A stretch of DNA of 64,000 nucleotides, taken from NCBI RefSeq assembly GCF_000377905.1, contig NZ_KB898871.1, forward strand, positions 221,001-285,000, in the 5' to 3' direction. The stretch comes from Thioalkalivibrio sp. ALMg11. GTDB lineage: Bacteria > Pseudomonadota > Gammaproteobacteria > Ectothiorhodospirales > Ectothiorhodospiraceae. The notes below the pieces were generated by a model. The model worked only from the letters and a program-made list of their open reading frames with translations, ran no database searches and had not been told where the DNA came from. Positions within the stretch are counted from its first letter, which is position 1; the number at the start of each line of letters is the position of its first letter. The translations under genes and the position numbers were made by a program. Of this stretch, positions 24,884-34,594 are shown in pieces.

Positions 24884-27793
24884 TCAGTTTTTCTCGTCGT
24901 CCAGCGAACCGCGCGTGAGCACGTCGCGGATGTCGCGGTTCAGGTGCACGGGCTTGTGCGCGTGGTAGCGCAGCTGGTCCGGCGATTCGGACATGCCCGG
25001 CGTGGCCTTCACCTCGTCGAACTGCGGCCAGGCGCTCTGCTCGTCGGGACCGGCCGGGGTGATCTTGACCTTGAGGTCGTACCACGCGGCCTGCCCGGTG
25101 ACCGGGTCGGAGTTGGTGATGTTGTCGATCGGGTCGCCCTTCTTCGGGAGCAGCTCGCTGATCAGGTGATTCATCAGGAAGCCCTTCTGCGACTCGTTCG
25201 CCTCCGGCTTCAGGCCCCAGGCGCCCTTCTGCTTGCCGATGGCGTTCCAGGTCCAGACGGTGCTGGGCTCGCAGCCCTCGATCAGCTTGACCTGCACGCG
25301 AATCTTGCCGTTGTGCGACTCCAGCCACACCCAGGACAGATCCTCGATGCCCATGGACTCCGCCTTCTGACGGTTCATGTACAGGTAGTTCTGGGCGCAG
25401 ATCTGGCGCAGCCAGGCGTTCTGCGAATCCCAGGAGTGGTACATGAACATCGGGCGCTGGTTGACCGCGTAGAACGGGTACTCGTCCTCGTCGATCCGGG
25501 TCTGCTCCAGCGGCTTGTGCCAGATGGGCAGCGGATCGAAGTACTGGGTCAGCCGGTCCTTGTGCTCCTGCTTGGTCGGTTGCGGGCCGTCGTACAGGCC
25601 CTGGCCGGCCAGCTTGAAGCGCTGCTGGGTCTCGGAGTAGATCTCGATCGTGATCGGATCGGTCTTGCCTACCCAGCCGGCGTGCTTGGCCAGCTCCAGG
25701 TAGTCCTTGTTGGCGTAGCGGTAGAACTGCTGGTTCGGCGCCAGGTGGTACAGGAAGAACCCCTGGTTCTCGATGTACGCCTCCCACTGCTTCGGGTTCG
25801 GCTCGCCGCGCAGGTGGCTCTGGCCGTCCTTGCCGCGATAGCCGGACAGGAAGCCGATACCCGGCTCCTTCTCGAAGTTGACGATGAAGTCCTTGTAGTC
25901 CGAGAACTTGCGGCTGCCATCGTCCTTGGTGAACGCCGGGAACTTCAGGCGCCCGGCCAGCTCGACCATGACCTCCTGCCACGGCCGCACGTTGCGATCG
26001 GGCTCGAGGATCGGGTGACGGATGGAATCCGCCGCCGCGGCCGGCTCGGAGATCGGGCGGTCGAGCATGGAGATGGTGTCGTAGCGTTCCAGATAGGTGG
26101 TATCCGGCAGCACCAGGTCGGCGAAGCTGACCATCTCGGAATTGAACGCATCCGAGACCACCAGGAACGGGATCTTGTACTCGCCGTTCTCGTCCTTGGA
26201 CCGCAGCATGTCCATCACTTCGGCGGTGTTCATCGTGGAGTTCCACGACATGTTCGCCATGAAGAAGATCAGGGTGTCGATCGGGTACGGGTCGGCGTTG
26301 ACCGCGTTGGTCACCACCATGTGCATCATGCCGTGGTTGGACACCGGCGCATCCCAGGAGAAGGCCTTGTCGATGCGCAGCGGGTTGCCGTCGTCATCGA
26401 TGACCAGATCCTCCGGCGCGGTCGGGAAACCGAGCGGCGGGCTCTTCAGCGGGGTGTTCGGGGCGCATTCCTTGGCCGGCTTGATGCCCGGCGGGATGTG
26501 CTTCGGATATGGCGGCTTGGCCAGGTGACCGCCGGGGCAGTCCACCGAGCCGAGCATGATCTGCAGCAGGTGGATCGCGCGGCAGGTCTGGAATCCATTG
26601 GAGTGCGCGGAGATGCCGCGCATCGCGTGCATGGACACCGGACGCCCGAACACCTTGTCGTGCTTGCGGCCCCAGGAGTCGGTCCACTCGATGTCGAGCT
26701 CGATGGTCTCCTTGAACGCGACGTGGGCCATCTCCAGCGCCAGGCGCTCGGTCTGCTCGGCCGGGATGCCGGTCACCGCGGCGGTATTCTCCGGGGAATA
26801 CTCGTCCGCCAGGTAACGTTCGGCCAGCAGGGTCATCACGGTCTTGACCGGGCGGCCGTCCGGGGCGGTGTACTCACCGAACAGGGCCGGCTTGATGTCG
26901 ACCTGGCTGCCGTCGACGAAGGCCTCCTTCTCCAGTTCCCAGACCTGCGGGTTGCCGGCCTCGTCACGCAGGATCAGGCCGTCGCCCTTCTGGCCCGGGG
27001 TCTGTACCACCAGCTGGGTGGCGTTGGTGTAGCGCACCAGGAAGTCCCAGTCGAACTGGTCGTTCTTCAGCAGCACGTGCAGCATCGACAGCGCGAACAG
27101 GCCGTCGGTGCCGGGCTTGATGCCCACCCACTCGTCGGCGATCGCCTGGTAGCCGGTGCGCACCGGGTTGATCGCGACGAACTTGCCGCCGCTGCGCTTG
27201 AGCTTTTCCAGCCCGATCTTGATCGGGTTGGAGGCATGGTCTTCCGCCACACCCCAGAGCATGTGGTACTTGGTGCGATCCCAGTCGGGGTCGCCGAATT
27301 CCCAGAAGGCGAAGCCAGTGGTATACAGGCCGCCGGCGGCCATGTTCACCGAGCAGAAGCCACCGTGGGCCGCCCAGTTGTAGGTACCGAACTGGGTTGC
27401 CCACAGGCCGGTCAGGGCCTGCATCTGGTCACGGCCGGTGAAGAACGCCAGCTTGCGCGGGTCGGTCTCGCGGATCTTCTGCAGGCGCGCGGACAGGGTG
27501 TCCAGCGCCTCGTCCCAGGAGATCGGCTCGAACTCGCCAGCACCGCGCTCGGTGCCCGGCTTGCGGCGCATCGGCTGGTGCAGGCGCGCCGGGGACTGCT
27601 GCTTCATGATCCCCGCGTTGCCCTTGGCGCAGAGCACACCCTTGTTGATCGGGTGGTGCCGATTCCCCTGGATGTAGCGGACCTTGTTGTCCTGGACGGT
27701 AACCTTGATACCGCAACGACAGGCGCACATGTAGCAGGTGGTGTACTTGATCTCCTGCTCGCCGTGCTTTTCGAATTCGGGCAACGCGCTCAT
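24884..27793 (-). CDS. soeA: Sulfite dehydrogenase molybdopterin subunit SoeA
   Basis: SoeA is the catalytic bis-MGD subunit that oxidises sulfite to sulfate in the cytoplasm of many sulfur oxidisers. The 969-residue product has an N-terminal 4Fe-4S motif (CYMCACRCGIKV, then GVLCAKG), molybdopterin oxidoreductase domains, and a C-terminal MGD-binding domain (VNQRPMFMYHSWDSQNAWL). It has no Tat signal. Length and order (A-B-C) fit Allochromatium vinosum SoeABC. The gene is divergent from moaA, whose product makes its cofactor. Polysulfide or thiosulfate reductases are related but usually carry a Tat signal. Confidence 0.88.
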   Translation of the reverse strand: MSALPEFEKHGEQEIKYTTCYMCACRCGIKVTVQDNKVRYIQGNRHHPINKGVLCAKGNAGIMKQQSPARLHQPMRRKPGTERGAGEFEPISWDEALDTLSARLQKIRETDPRKLAFFTGRDQMQALTGLWATQFGTYNWAAHGGFCSVNMAAGGLYTTGFAFWEFGDPDWDRTKYHMLWGVAEDHASNPIKIGLEKLKRSGGKFVAINPVRTGYQAIADEWVGIKPGTDGLFALSMLHVLLKNDQFDWDFLVRYTNATQLVVQTPGQKGDGLILRDEAGNPQVWELEKEAFVDGSQVDIKPALFGEYTAPDGRPVKTVMTLLAERYLADEYSPENTAAVTGIPAEQTERLALEMAHVAFKETIELDIEWTDSWGRKHDKVFGRPVSMHAMRGISAHSNGFQTCRAIHLLQIMLGSVDCPGGHLAKPPYPKHIPPGIKPAKECAPNTPLKSPPLGFPTAPEDLVIDDDGNPLRIDKAFSWDAPVSNHGMMHMVVTNAVNADPYPIDTLIFFMANMSWNSTMNTAEVMDMLRSKDENGEYKIPFLVVSDAFNSEMVSFADLVLPDTTYLERYDTISMLDRPISEPAAAADSIRHPILEPDRNVRPWQEVMVELAGRLKFPAFTKDDGSRKFSDYKDFIVNFEKEPGIGFLSGYRGKDGQSHLRGEPNPKQWEAYIENQGFFLYHLAPNQQFYRYANKDYLELAKHAGWVGKTDPITIEIYSETQQRFKLAGQGLYDGPQPTKQEHKDRLTQYFDPLPIWHKPLEQTRIDEDEYPFYAVNQRPMFMYHSWDSQNAWLRQICAQNYLYMNRQKAESMGIEDLSWVWLESHNGKIRVQVKLIEGCEPSTVWTWNAIGKQKGAWGLKPEANESQKGFLMNHLISELLPKKGDPIDNITNSDPVTGQAAWYDLKVKITPAGPDEQSAWPQFDEVKATPGMSESPDQLRYHAHKPVHLNRDIRDVLTRGSLDDEKN

Positions 27794-28028
27794 GGGGGCG
27801 ACCTCGTGATCTCGGTTCAGTTATGCATCGCGCATTGTGGACGGAGCGGACACATTCTGCCAACGAGTCTTTTCTATTTGCGGATAAGCCAGAATTATCG
27901 GGTGAAGATTTTTTTTATTGTGACGCGAATCCACAGATGATTTGCACGTTCATGTGGCAAAGACGGCAAAATGATCTACGATGTGTACCACGGAACATAT
28001 CGCCCCACTCGACGTTACAGGCCCGCCA

Positions 28029-29039
28029 ATGGAACACGCCGACACCCCCACGGAAGGAAACGCCCTGATCGACGCCTTCGGTCGCCGCATCGAATACGTG
28101 CGCCTCTCGGTCACCGATCGCTGCGATCTGCGCTGTTTCTACTGCATGCCCAAGGGCTTTCGCGACTTCGAGGAGCCGGAACACTGGCTCAGCTTCGAGG
28201 AGATCGAGCGCGTTATGGGCGCCTTCGGTCGCCTCGGCACCCGCCGTGTGCGCCTGACCGGCGGCGAGCCCCTGGTGCGCAAGAACCTCCCGGATCTGGC
28301 CGCGCGCCTGAATGCCCTGCCCGGCATCGACGATATCTCGCTGTCCACCAACGCCACGCGCATGGCGCGCCATGCGCAGGAGCTGAAGGATGCTGGCGTC
28401 GACCGGATCAACGTCAGCCTCGATTCGCTCAAGCCCGAGGTCTTCAAGGAGATCACCGGCGGCAAGCTGGAGAAGGTGCTGGACGGGCTGATGGCCTCCA
28501 AGGCCGCGGGCCTCGCCCCAATCAAGATCAACATGGTCGTGATGGGCGGGATCAACGAGCCGGAGGTCGAGGACATGGTCGACTTCTGCATCGAGCACGG
28601 CTTCACCCTGCGCTTCATCGAGACCATGCCGATGGGCGACACGGGCCGCCAGGCGAAAGAGGGCCATTACGTGAACCTGCAGGATGTGCGCGCCCGCCTG
28701 GAGCCGCGTTACAACCTGGTGCCCGGCGTGATGCCCGGGGGCGGCCCGGCGCGCTACATGCAGATCCCGGATACCGATGTGCGCATCGGCTTCATTACCC
28801 CGATCTCGCAGCACTTCTGCGATACCTGCAACCGCGTGCGCCTGTCGGTGGACGGCACCATCTACACCTGCCTCGGCAACGACCACAGCCTGAACCTGCG
28901 CCCCTACCTGCGCGAGGGCTGCACCGATTCGGAACTGGAGGACCTGGTGATCCAGGCCATCAACCTGAAGCCGGAACGCCACGAATTCTCCGAGCGCCCG
29001 GAGAAAGTCCTGCGCTTCATGTCCATGACCGGGGGCTGA
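28029..29039 (+). CDS. moaA: GTP 3',8-cyclase MoaA (molybdenum cofactor biosynthesis)
   Basis: MoaA is a radical SAM enzyme that starts molybdopterin synthesis from GTP. The 336-residue product has the radical SAM cluster CDLRCFYC near residue 37, GGEPL, and a C-terminal second cluster (CDTCNRVRLSVDG, then CLGND). It ends in the functionally important Gly-Gly. An in-frame ATG at 27981 would add 16 residues; neither start has a clear ribosome-binding site. The gene is divergent from soeA with an AT-rich gap (27860-27930) that should hold both promoters. Confidence 0.93.
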   Translation: MEHADTPTEGNALIDAFGRRIEYVRLSVTDRCDLRCFYCMPKGFRDFEEPEHWLSFEEIERVMGAFGRLGTRRVRLTGGEPLVRKNLPDLAARLNALPGIDDISLSTNATRMARHAQELKDAGVDRINVSLDSLKPEVFKEITGGKLEKVLDGLMASKAAGLAPIKINMVVMGGINEPEVEDMVDFCIEHGFTLRFIETMPMGDTGRQAKEGHYVNLQDVRARLEPRYNLVPGVMPGGGPARYMQIPDTDVRIGFITPISQHFCDTCNRVRLSVDGTIYTCLGNDHSLNLRPYLREGCTDSELEDLVIQAINLKPERHEFSERPEKVLRFMSMTGG

Positions 29040-29083
29040 CGCCCGACCAGCCGTCATCGCGAGAGCATGCCGCAGGAACGAGA

Positions 29084-29106
29084 AAGGCCCGCTGAAAGCG
29101 GGCCTT
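29084..29106. terminator. Terminator between moaA and the universal stress protein gene
   Basis: AAGGCCCGC (29084-29092) pairs with GCGGGCCTT (29098-29106) around TGAAA. It lies between convergent genes. Confidence 0.75.
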
Positions 29107-29134
29107 CTGCATGCCGGGAGGGCTGCGAGCCGGC

Positions 29135-29623
29135 TCAGTCGACGGCGCCTTCCGGCGGCAGCTTTTCCTTCATCGAGTCGGACAGCGGCACGTCGTGCAC
29201 CACCAGCACCGGCAGGCGCGCATTGCGCACCAGCCACTCGGTGGCAGAACCAGAGAGCATGTTGGAGATCTGGCTGCGCCCACGGGTCCCCATCACGATC
29301 ATGTCCGCACCCCACTCCTCGGCGTGGCGCGAGATTTCCTCGGGGGCGCTGCCCACGGCGATGGCGACGTCGTCGTCTGCCTCGGCCCACTCCTGCATCT
29401 GGGCACGCACCTTCTCCTCCGCAGCATTGCGCATGTCCTTCGCGTTCAGCGGCGACGAGCCCGCACCACTGAACGCACCGGCAGAGCTGGGACCGGCCAC
29501 GTCCGACGGCTTCATCACATAGAGCAACCGCTTCTTCGCCCCCGGGCAGTGCTGGCGGGCAATCGCCAGGGCCGAGGCCGAAGCGGGCGAGAAGTCGATG
29601 GCGATGATGACGCGCTGCAGCAT
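29135..29623 (-). CDS. Universal stress protein UspA family
   Basis: The 162-residue product has the Usp fold signature: an N-terminal MLQRVIIAIDFSPAS strand and the ATP-binding loop pattern GTRGRSQISNMLSGSAT near residue 115, followed by RNARLPVLVVHD. An insertion rich in Ala, Gly and Ser (about residues 40-55) and a C-terminal extension after VHDVP distinguish it from minimal Usp proteins. The G-2X-G-9X-GS motif suggests ATP binding. It is divergent from the SulP transporter. Confidence 0.9.
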   Translation of the reverse strand: MLQRVIIAIDFSPASASALAIARQHCPGAKKRLLYVMKPSDVAGPSSAGAFSGAGSSPLNAKDMRNAAEEKVRAQMQEWAEADDDVAIAVGSAPEEISRHAEEWGADMIVMGTRGRSQISNMLSGSATEWLVRNARLPVLVVHDVPLSDSMKEKLPPEGAVD

Positions 29624-29684
29624 GAAGATCCCCTTTGTGATCGCTTGAAACCGACCCGGCGTACGCGCCCGGGGTCATGAAAAC

Positions 29685-29714
29685 TTCAGAACCGACTACA
29701 TAGAGTGGTACAAT
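29685..29714 (+). promoter_or_regulatory. Putative sigma70 promoter of the SulP gene
   Basis: TTCAGA (29685-29690), an 18-base spacer and TACAAT (29709-29714) give a predicted start near 29721. The leader would be about 210 bases long, and I see no known riboswitch in it. Confidence 0.45.
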
Positions 29715-29933
29715 TTCGCGCCTTTCCTGAGCGGTTCTCAGTCTGTACTGGCACCGAACCGCTTGCAACCGCGCCATCCACTGGTGGCAACCGGGCCCGG
29801 CTACTTCCCGGGGAAGCGCCGATCCAACCCTTCGCGTGGATCCGCGCCTCCCAAAGTCTCTGGTACCTGTTCGTTCACCCGTTGATCCCGACCCGGGTCG
29901 GCTTCGGCGCGCACCGGTATTGGGGAACGCAAC

Positions 29934-31439
29934 GTGCAGCAGACCACACAAGACTTCCTGTCCCGCCAGCGCAAGGTCTGGTTCTTCAATGTCCGCGGCG
30001 ACCTGATCGCCGGGATCGTGGTCGCACTGGCCCTGATCCCCGAGGCGATCGCCTTCTCCATCATTGCCGGCGTCGATCCGAGCGTGGGCCTGTACGCCTC
30101 GTTCACCATGGCCGTGGTGATCGCCTTCGCCGGCGGGCGCCCCGGCATGATCTCGGCGGCAACCGGGGCGATGGCCCTGCTCACGGTCACGCTAGTGGCC
30201 GAGCACGGGCTGCAGTACCTGTTGGCGGCCACCATCCTGACCGGGATCATCCAGCTCCTGTTCTCGTGGGCCAAGCTCGCGCGCTACATGATGTTCATAC
30301 CGCGCACCGTGCTGGTCGGCTTCGTCAACGCGCTGGCGATCCTGATCTTTCTCTCCCAGGTGCCGTATCTGGTCGATGGCGACACCACCATGTGGGCGCT
30401 GGTCGCGGCCGGCCTGATCATCCTCTACGGCCTGCCGATGATCCCGGGCTACCCGAAGCTCCTGCCGCCACCGCTGGTCGCGATCATCGCGCTAACCGCC
30501 GTCGTCTACTACATGGGCATGCCCACGCTGGAAGTCGGCGACATGGGCGACCTGCCCTCCGGCCTGCCGGTGTTCCTGTTCCCAGACATCCCGTGGAACC
30601 TGGAGACCCTGCAGATCATCTTCCCGACCGCCTTCGCGCTGGCGATCGTTGGTCTGCTGGAGTCGCTGCTGACGGCCTCGATCCTCGATGACCTGACCGA
30701 CACCCCCTCCGGCAAGAACCGCGAGGCCCAGGGCCAGGGCATCGCCAACATCGTCACCGGCTTCTTCGGCGGCATGGCCGGCTGCGCGATGATTGGCCAG
30801 TCGGTCATCAACATCAAGTCCGGCGGTCTCGGTCGGCTGTCGACCCTGTCGGCCGGCCTGTTCCTGCTGTTCTTCATCCTGGTGCTGGGCGATCTGGTCT
30901 CGATCATCCCGATGGCCGCACTGGTCGCGGTGATGATCATGGTCTCCATCGCCACCTTTGATTGGGGCTCGCTGACCACGCTGCACAAGTTGCCGCGCAC
31001 CGATGCCGTGGTGCTGATCGTGACCGTCGCGGTCACCGTGATCACCCACGACCTGTCGATGGGCGTGTTCGCCGGCGTGCTGCTCGCCGCGATCTTCTTC
31101 GCGCGCAAGATGGTCAAGGCGGTGGAAGTGAAGAGTGACCTGTCGGAGGACGGCAAGACCCGTATCTACACCGTTCGCGGCCAGCTCTTCTTCGTCGCCG
31201 TGGACAAGTTCATCGACAGCTTCGACTACCGCGAAGGCATCCATAACGTCGAGATCGACCTGACCCGCGCCTCGCTGTGGGACAGCTCGGCCGTGGCCGC
31301 GATCGACAAGGTGGTCGGCAAGTTCCGCCGTAACGGCATGGAGGTCGACGTGAAGGCCCCGCACGGCGAGAGCGGCGAACTCCACGACAAGCTCGCCCTG
31401 CACGACAAGGGCGCCGACCTGGGGCCGGGCGGGCACTAA
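29934..31439 (+). CDS. SulP family anion transporter with STAS domain
   Basis: The 501-residue product has the SulP core with 10 or more membrane segments, starting with [23 protein letters not shown], and a cytoplasmic STAS domain from about residue 400 ([17 protein letters not shown], then [13 protein letters not shown]). SulP proteins carry sulfate, bicarbonate or other anions. In a sulfur oxidiser either sulfate export or bicarbonate uptake is plausible, and the sequence does not decide. The start is GTG at 29934, with GGGGAA upstream. Confidence 0.9.
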   Translation: MQQTTQDFLSRQRKVWFFNVRGDLIAGIVVALALIPEAIAFSIIAGVDPSVGLYASFTMAVVIAFAGGRPGMISAATGAMALLTVTLVAEHGLQYLLAATILTGIIQLLFSWAKLARYMMFIPRTVLVGFVNALAILIFLSQVPYLVDGDTTMWALVAAGLIILYGLPMIPGYPKLLPPPLVAIIALTAVVYYMGMPTLEVGDMGDLPSGLPVFLFPDIPWNLETLQIIFPTAFALAIVGLLESLLTASILDDLTDTPSGKNREAQGQGIANIVTGFFGGMAGCAMIGQSVINIKSGGLGRLSTLSAGLFLLFFILVLGDLVSIIPMAALVAVMIMVSIATFDWGSLTTLHKLPRTDAVVLIVTVAVTVITHDLSMGVFAGVLLAAIFFARKMVKAVEVKSDLSEDGKTRIYTVRGQLFFVAVDKFIDSFDYREGIHNVEIDLTRASLWDSSAVAAIDKVVGKFRRNGMEVDVKAPHGESGELHDKLALHDKGADLGPGGH

Positions 31440-31456
31440 TCCCGCCGTTCGCCTTC

Positions 31457-31580
31457 GGCACCGTCATTGCGAGGAGCCGAAGGCGACGCGGCAACCTCCA
31501 TCCGGAACCACCGGCTCCCGACTCGGCGCCAGCTTTGGGAGGTTGCCACGGCCCCTGCGGGGCCTCGCAATGACGGTGCC
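31457..31580. repeat. Palindromic intergenic repeat (GTCATTGCGAGG family)
   Basis: A 124-base element with two perfectly paired outer arms of 18 bases (31457-31474 and 31563-31580, containing GTCATTGCGAGG) and two inner arms of 10 bases (GGCAACCTCC 31490-31499 and GGAGGTTGCC 31538-31547). This sequence type is a dispersed palindromic repeat seen in many bacterial genomes. It lies between the SulP gene and the rhomboid gene and probably folds as a long hairpin. Confidence 0.8.
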
Positions 31581-31642
31581 AGGGGCGGCGCCCGGGAGCC
31601 AGAGAAATTGGACCTCGTGCCCGAGCGTGGCAGGCTAGGCAC

Positions 31643-32371
31643 ATGATGAATCTGCGCCGGCCGGCACCCCCGACCGATCCCAGGGCCGAACGCGAGCGCA
31701 TTCGGCGCGCCCTGATGTGGCCCATGCTCGGGGCCGGCATCCTGATCGCGATCCATGCGCTGCAGGAGCTGACCGGCGGTGACTGGTCACGCCTGGGCAT
31801 CCTCCCGCGCGACGCGGTCGGGGTGCTGGGCATCATCACCTCGCCGCTGATCCACGGCTCCTGGGGCCACCTGCTGGCCAATGTCCCGACCCTCTGGGTG
31901 CTGGGCATGCTGACCCTCTACGGCTTTCCCCAGGCCACGCGCACGGCGGTGCCGCTGATCTGGCTGATGGGTGGACTGGGCGTGTGGCTGTTTGCCCGCG
32001 AGGGGCTGCACATCGGGGCGTCCGGCCTTACCCACGGTCTGATGTTCTTCGCGGTCGTGATCGGGATTCGCCGCCGCGATGCGCTGTCCATCGCGCTCGC
32101 CATCATCATCCTGTTCCTTTACGGAAGCATGCTGTGGGGCGTGTTCCCCAGTGGTCCCAAGGTGTCCTTCGAGGCACACCTGTTCGGCGCGGTGGTGGGC
32201 GCGGTCTGTGGCGGGTTCCTGTACCGGCGTGACCCGTTACCCCCGGCGCGCCGATCCTCCTGGGAGGACGACGACGAGACCGACCCGGAGACCCTGCGCA
32301 AGATCGAGCAGGGGCGGTTGGACGAGATCGAGCCAAGACAGCCGCCGGAGGAACCGGGGCGACGTGATTAG
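31643..32371 (+). CDS. Rhomboid family intramembrane serine protease
   Basis: The 242-residue product has six hydrophobic segments, the HGSWGHLLANV motif in the second, the catalytic serine in GASGLTHG (Ser127) and the catalytic histidine in EAHLFGAVVGA (His179). Both active-site residues are present, so it should be an active intramembrane protease. A polar, acidic tail of about 50 residues follows the last helix. A second ATG directly after the first is an equal start candidate. Confidence 0.9.
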   Translation: MMNLRRPAPPTDPRAERERIRRALMWPMLGAGILIAIHALQELTGGDWSRLGILPRDAVGVLGIITSPLIHGSWGHLLANVPTLWVLGMLTLYGFPQATRTAVPLIWLMGGLGVWLFAREGLHIGASGLTHGLMFFAVVIGIRRRDALSIALAIIILFLYGSMLWGVFPSGPKVSFEAHLFGAVVGAVCGGFLYRRDPLPPARRSSWEDDDETDPETLRKIEQGRLDEIEPRQPPEEPGRRD

Positions 32372-32385
32372 TCGGACACGTGTGT

Positions 32386-32471
32386 TGATGCGGTTCGCTA
32401 CGCTCAGCGCATCCTACGATGATGCTTCCGGACCCGCAGATCGTAGGGTGCCGTGAGCGCAGCGAACCGCA
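32386..32471. repeat. REP-like palindrome, copy 1 (TTCGCTACGCTCA family)
   Basis: Imperfect inverted repeat: 32386-32420 (GATGCGGTTCGCTACGCTCA, then CGCATCCTACGAT) against 32440-32471. The same core sequence forms the inner arms of the repeat at 38561-38651, so this is a dispersed family. It lies between the convergent rhomboid and TonB-receptor genes and may serve as a terminator. Confidence 0.75.
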
Positions 32472-32482
32472 CCGCCCCCCTC

Positions 32483-34594
32483 TCACTGTCCGAAATACAT
32501 CCGCACCCCCGCCATCAAGGTCAGACCCGGCGCTGGCTCGTAGTAGCGGCCGCCCGCCGCATTGATCCGGATGTTGTCGACATTGTCCGCATCCAGCAGG
32601 TTGTTGGCGGCGACGAAGGCCTCGGCACGGGTATCGCCCTGCTGCCAGAACCGGCCGGCGCGCAGGTTCAGCGTCGTCTGCGGCCCCACCTTCTCCGTGT
32701 TCGCGTTGTCCGCGTAACGCGACCCCACGTGCAGCGCGTCCACGGTCACGAACCAGGGGCCGTCGCGCCAGTCGGCCTCGACGAACAACTGCTCGCGCGG
32801 CAGCCCCGGCATCCGGTTGCCGTCGAAGTGCTGGCCCCCGGCATCCGCATACTCCCGAAACTGAAAGCGGTTCAGACTCAGCGCACTGCTCAAGGTCCAG
32901 GCCTCCGACGCCCGCCACTCGACACCAAGCTCCACCCCTTCACGCGCCGTACGTCCCGCATTCTCATAGAAATCGCGGAAATCTCCCTCGTCGTCCACGA
33001 CGATCTCGTCTCGAACCCGCGTGGCATAGACCGAGGCCTCCCAGGAGAGCTGCGGATTCTCGCGCCGGATACCGACCTCGATACTGCGCGCCCGTTGTGG
33101 GTCGACCTCGGGATTAAAGCCGCCTCCGCCCTCCGGATTGGCAAACTCGGTGAAGGTCGGGGTCTCGAAGTTGGTCGCCACATTCACGTAGGCGCGATAC
33201 TCCGGCCGAAAGTGCCAGATCAGCCCGGCCATGCCGCTGGTCTCGTCAAAGGTCCGCCGGCCCGATCGGTCCGTGACGTCATCACCGTCGTCGAACCGCT
33301 CGACGAAGTGATCGTCGATGGACATGCGAATACGATCGTGACGGGCGCCGGCCACCAGGTTCCAGTCCGACCCGAGTGCGGTATCGGTCTGCACGAACAC
33401 ACCGCGCGAGCGGGCCCGCTCACGCTGGTCAAGCGCCAGACGGTCGAACGATTCCGGAGCCCGGTCGGCACACTCGCCTTCGTCTGGATCGAAAACCAGC
33501 CCGACAGAACAACGGCGAGTGCGGTCATCGCGCTGTTCTTCCAGGTCGATGCCGGTTAGCACACGGGTCGCCCCAACGTCGCGCTCGTACTGGGCATTGA
33601 CTCCAAAGAAATCGCGCTCGTAGGCGACGCGGGAATCACCGGGGAAGGGCAACTGCTGCGCATAATCGCGCTGGGTCCAGAATCCGCCCAGGCGCAGCTC
33701 GCCCCCGGCCAGCGGCTGCTCCCATTGCAGGCCGGTGGTCAGCTGCTCGGCGGACTGGGTACTGTCCAGCGCCGTGGCCAGCGGGGCCGCGGCACGCCGG
33801 TCCTCGCGCATCTCCTCGCGGGTCAGGCCGCCGGGGTCATCGGTGCGCGGCGCATCGAGGTAGCGCAGGTGAAAGTTGAGGGTGCCGGCTTCCAGTTCCG
33901 AGGCGGTGTGCAGGCGCAGATAGCGCTTCTCGGCGGTGGACTGTTCGCGGTAGCCGTCGATGGCGAAATCATGTGCGGTCAGGGAATAGCGATGGGTCCC
34001 GTGGTCCTGCTCCGCCACCGCTTCGGCGCGACGATAACCGTAGCTACCCATCAGCACGCCGCCGCCGAAGCCGCGCGGGTCACGCCCGTCGCGGGTGCGC
34101 GCAGCGATCACGCCGCCGGAGGCATTGCCGTACAACGCAGCGCTGGGCCCGCGCAGGACCTCGATGTCGCGCAGGTTCAGCAGATCGATCGCATCCACCT
34201 GCGACTGCCCGTCCGGCGTGGTTTCCGGGATCCCGTCCTGGAGGATGCGCAGCCCACGCACCCCGAACGGCGCACGCGAGCCGAAACCGCGGATCGACAG
34301 CCGCGCGTCCTGGGCGAAGTTGTAGCGGTTCTGGGCGAACAGACCCGGCACACGATTCAGTGCCTCGTCCAGTTGCAGGCCCTGACGCCCCTCGGTGGCC
34401 TGGCGCTCACCAACGCGACTGACCGCCGCCGGAAGATCCGCCAGCGGGGTCGCCAGCCGCGGCGCGGTCACTGTGATCTCCACCGGATCAAGCACCGGCG
34501 GATCGTCCTCCGCACTACTCGCTGCGGAGACGAGCAGAAGGGGCGGCAGTATCCAGCGACCCAGGCGGGGGATCGTCGACTCCGATGCTTGCAA
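32483..34594 (-). CDS. TonB-dependent outer membrane receptor (YncD/PqqU-like)
   Basis: The 703-residue product has a signal peptide, a TonB-box-like EITVTAPR, a plug domain with SIRGFGSRAPFGVRGLRILQ, VEVLRGPSAALYGNASGGVI-type features (here EVLRGPSAALYG), and a beta-barrel ending in aromatic YFGQ. The pattern GVRGLR, DGIPETTPDGQ and D-rich link is reminiscent of E. coli YncD (PqqU), so uptake of a small cofactor-like ligand is possible; the ligand is not proven. The start is TTG at 34594, because AGGAGGT lies 6 bases upstream and no ATG fits. The frame is open upstream but implausible. Confidence 0.85.
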   Translation of the reverse strand: MQASESTIPRLGRWILPPLLLVSAASSAEDDPPVLDPVEITVTAPRLATPLADLPAAVSRVGERQATEGRQGLQLDEALNRVPGLFAQNRYNFAQDARLSIRGFGSRAPFGVRGLRILQDGIPETTPDGQSQVDAIDLLNLRDIEVLRGPSAALYGNASGGVIAARTRDGRDPRGFGGGVLMGSYGYRRAEAVAEQDHGTHRYSLTAHDFAIDGYREQSTAEKRYLRLHTASELEAGTLNFHLRYLDAPRTDDPGGLTREEMREDRRAAAPLATALDSTQSAEQLTTGLQWEQPLAGGELRLGGFWTQRDYAQQLPFPGDSRVAYERDFFGVNAQYERDVGATRVLTGIDLEEQRDDRTRRCSVGLVFDPDEGECADRAPESFDRLALDQRERARSRGVFVQTDTALGSDWNLVAGARHDRIRMSIDDHFVERFDDGDDVTDRSGRRTFDETSGMAGLIWHFRPEYRAYVNVATNFETPTFTEFANPEGGGGFNPEVDPQRARSIEVGIRRENPQLSWEASVYATRVRDEIVVDDEGDFRDFYENAGRTAREGVELGVEWRASEAWTLSSALSLNRFQFREYADAGGQHFDGNRMPGLPREQLFVEADWRDGPWFVTVDALHVGSRYADNANTEKVGPQTTLNLRAGRFWQQGDTRAEAFVAANNLLDADNVDNIRINAAGGRYYEPAPGLTLMAGVRMYFGQ

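Noticed and set aside
24329-27940. A 1203-codon plus-strand open frame
   Set aside because: It is antisense to soeB and soeA; the minus strand has clear iron-sulfur and molybdopterin motifs.
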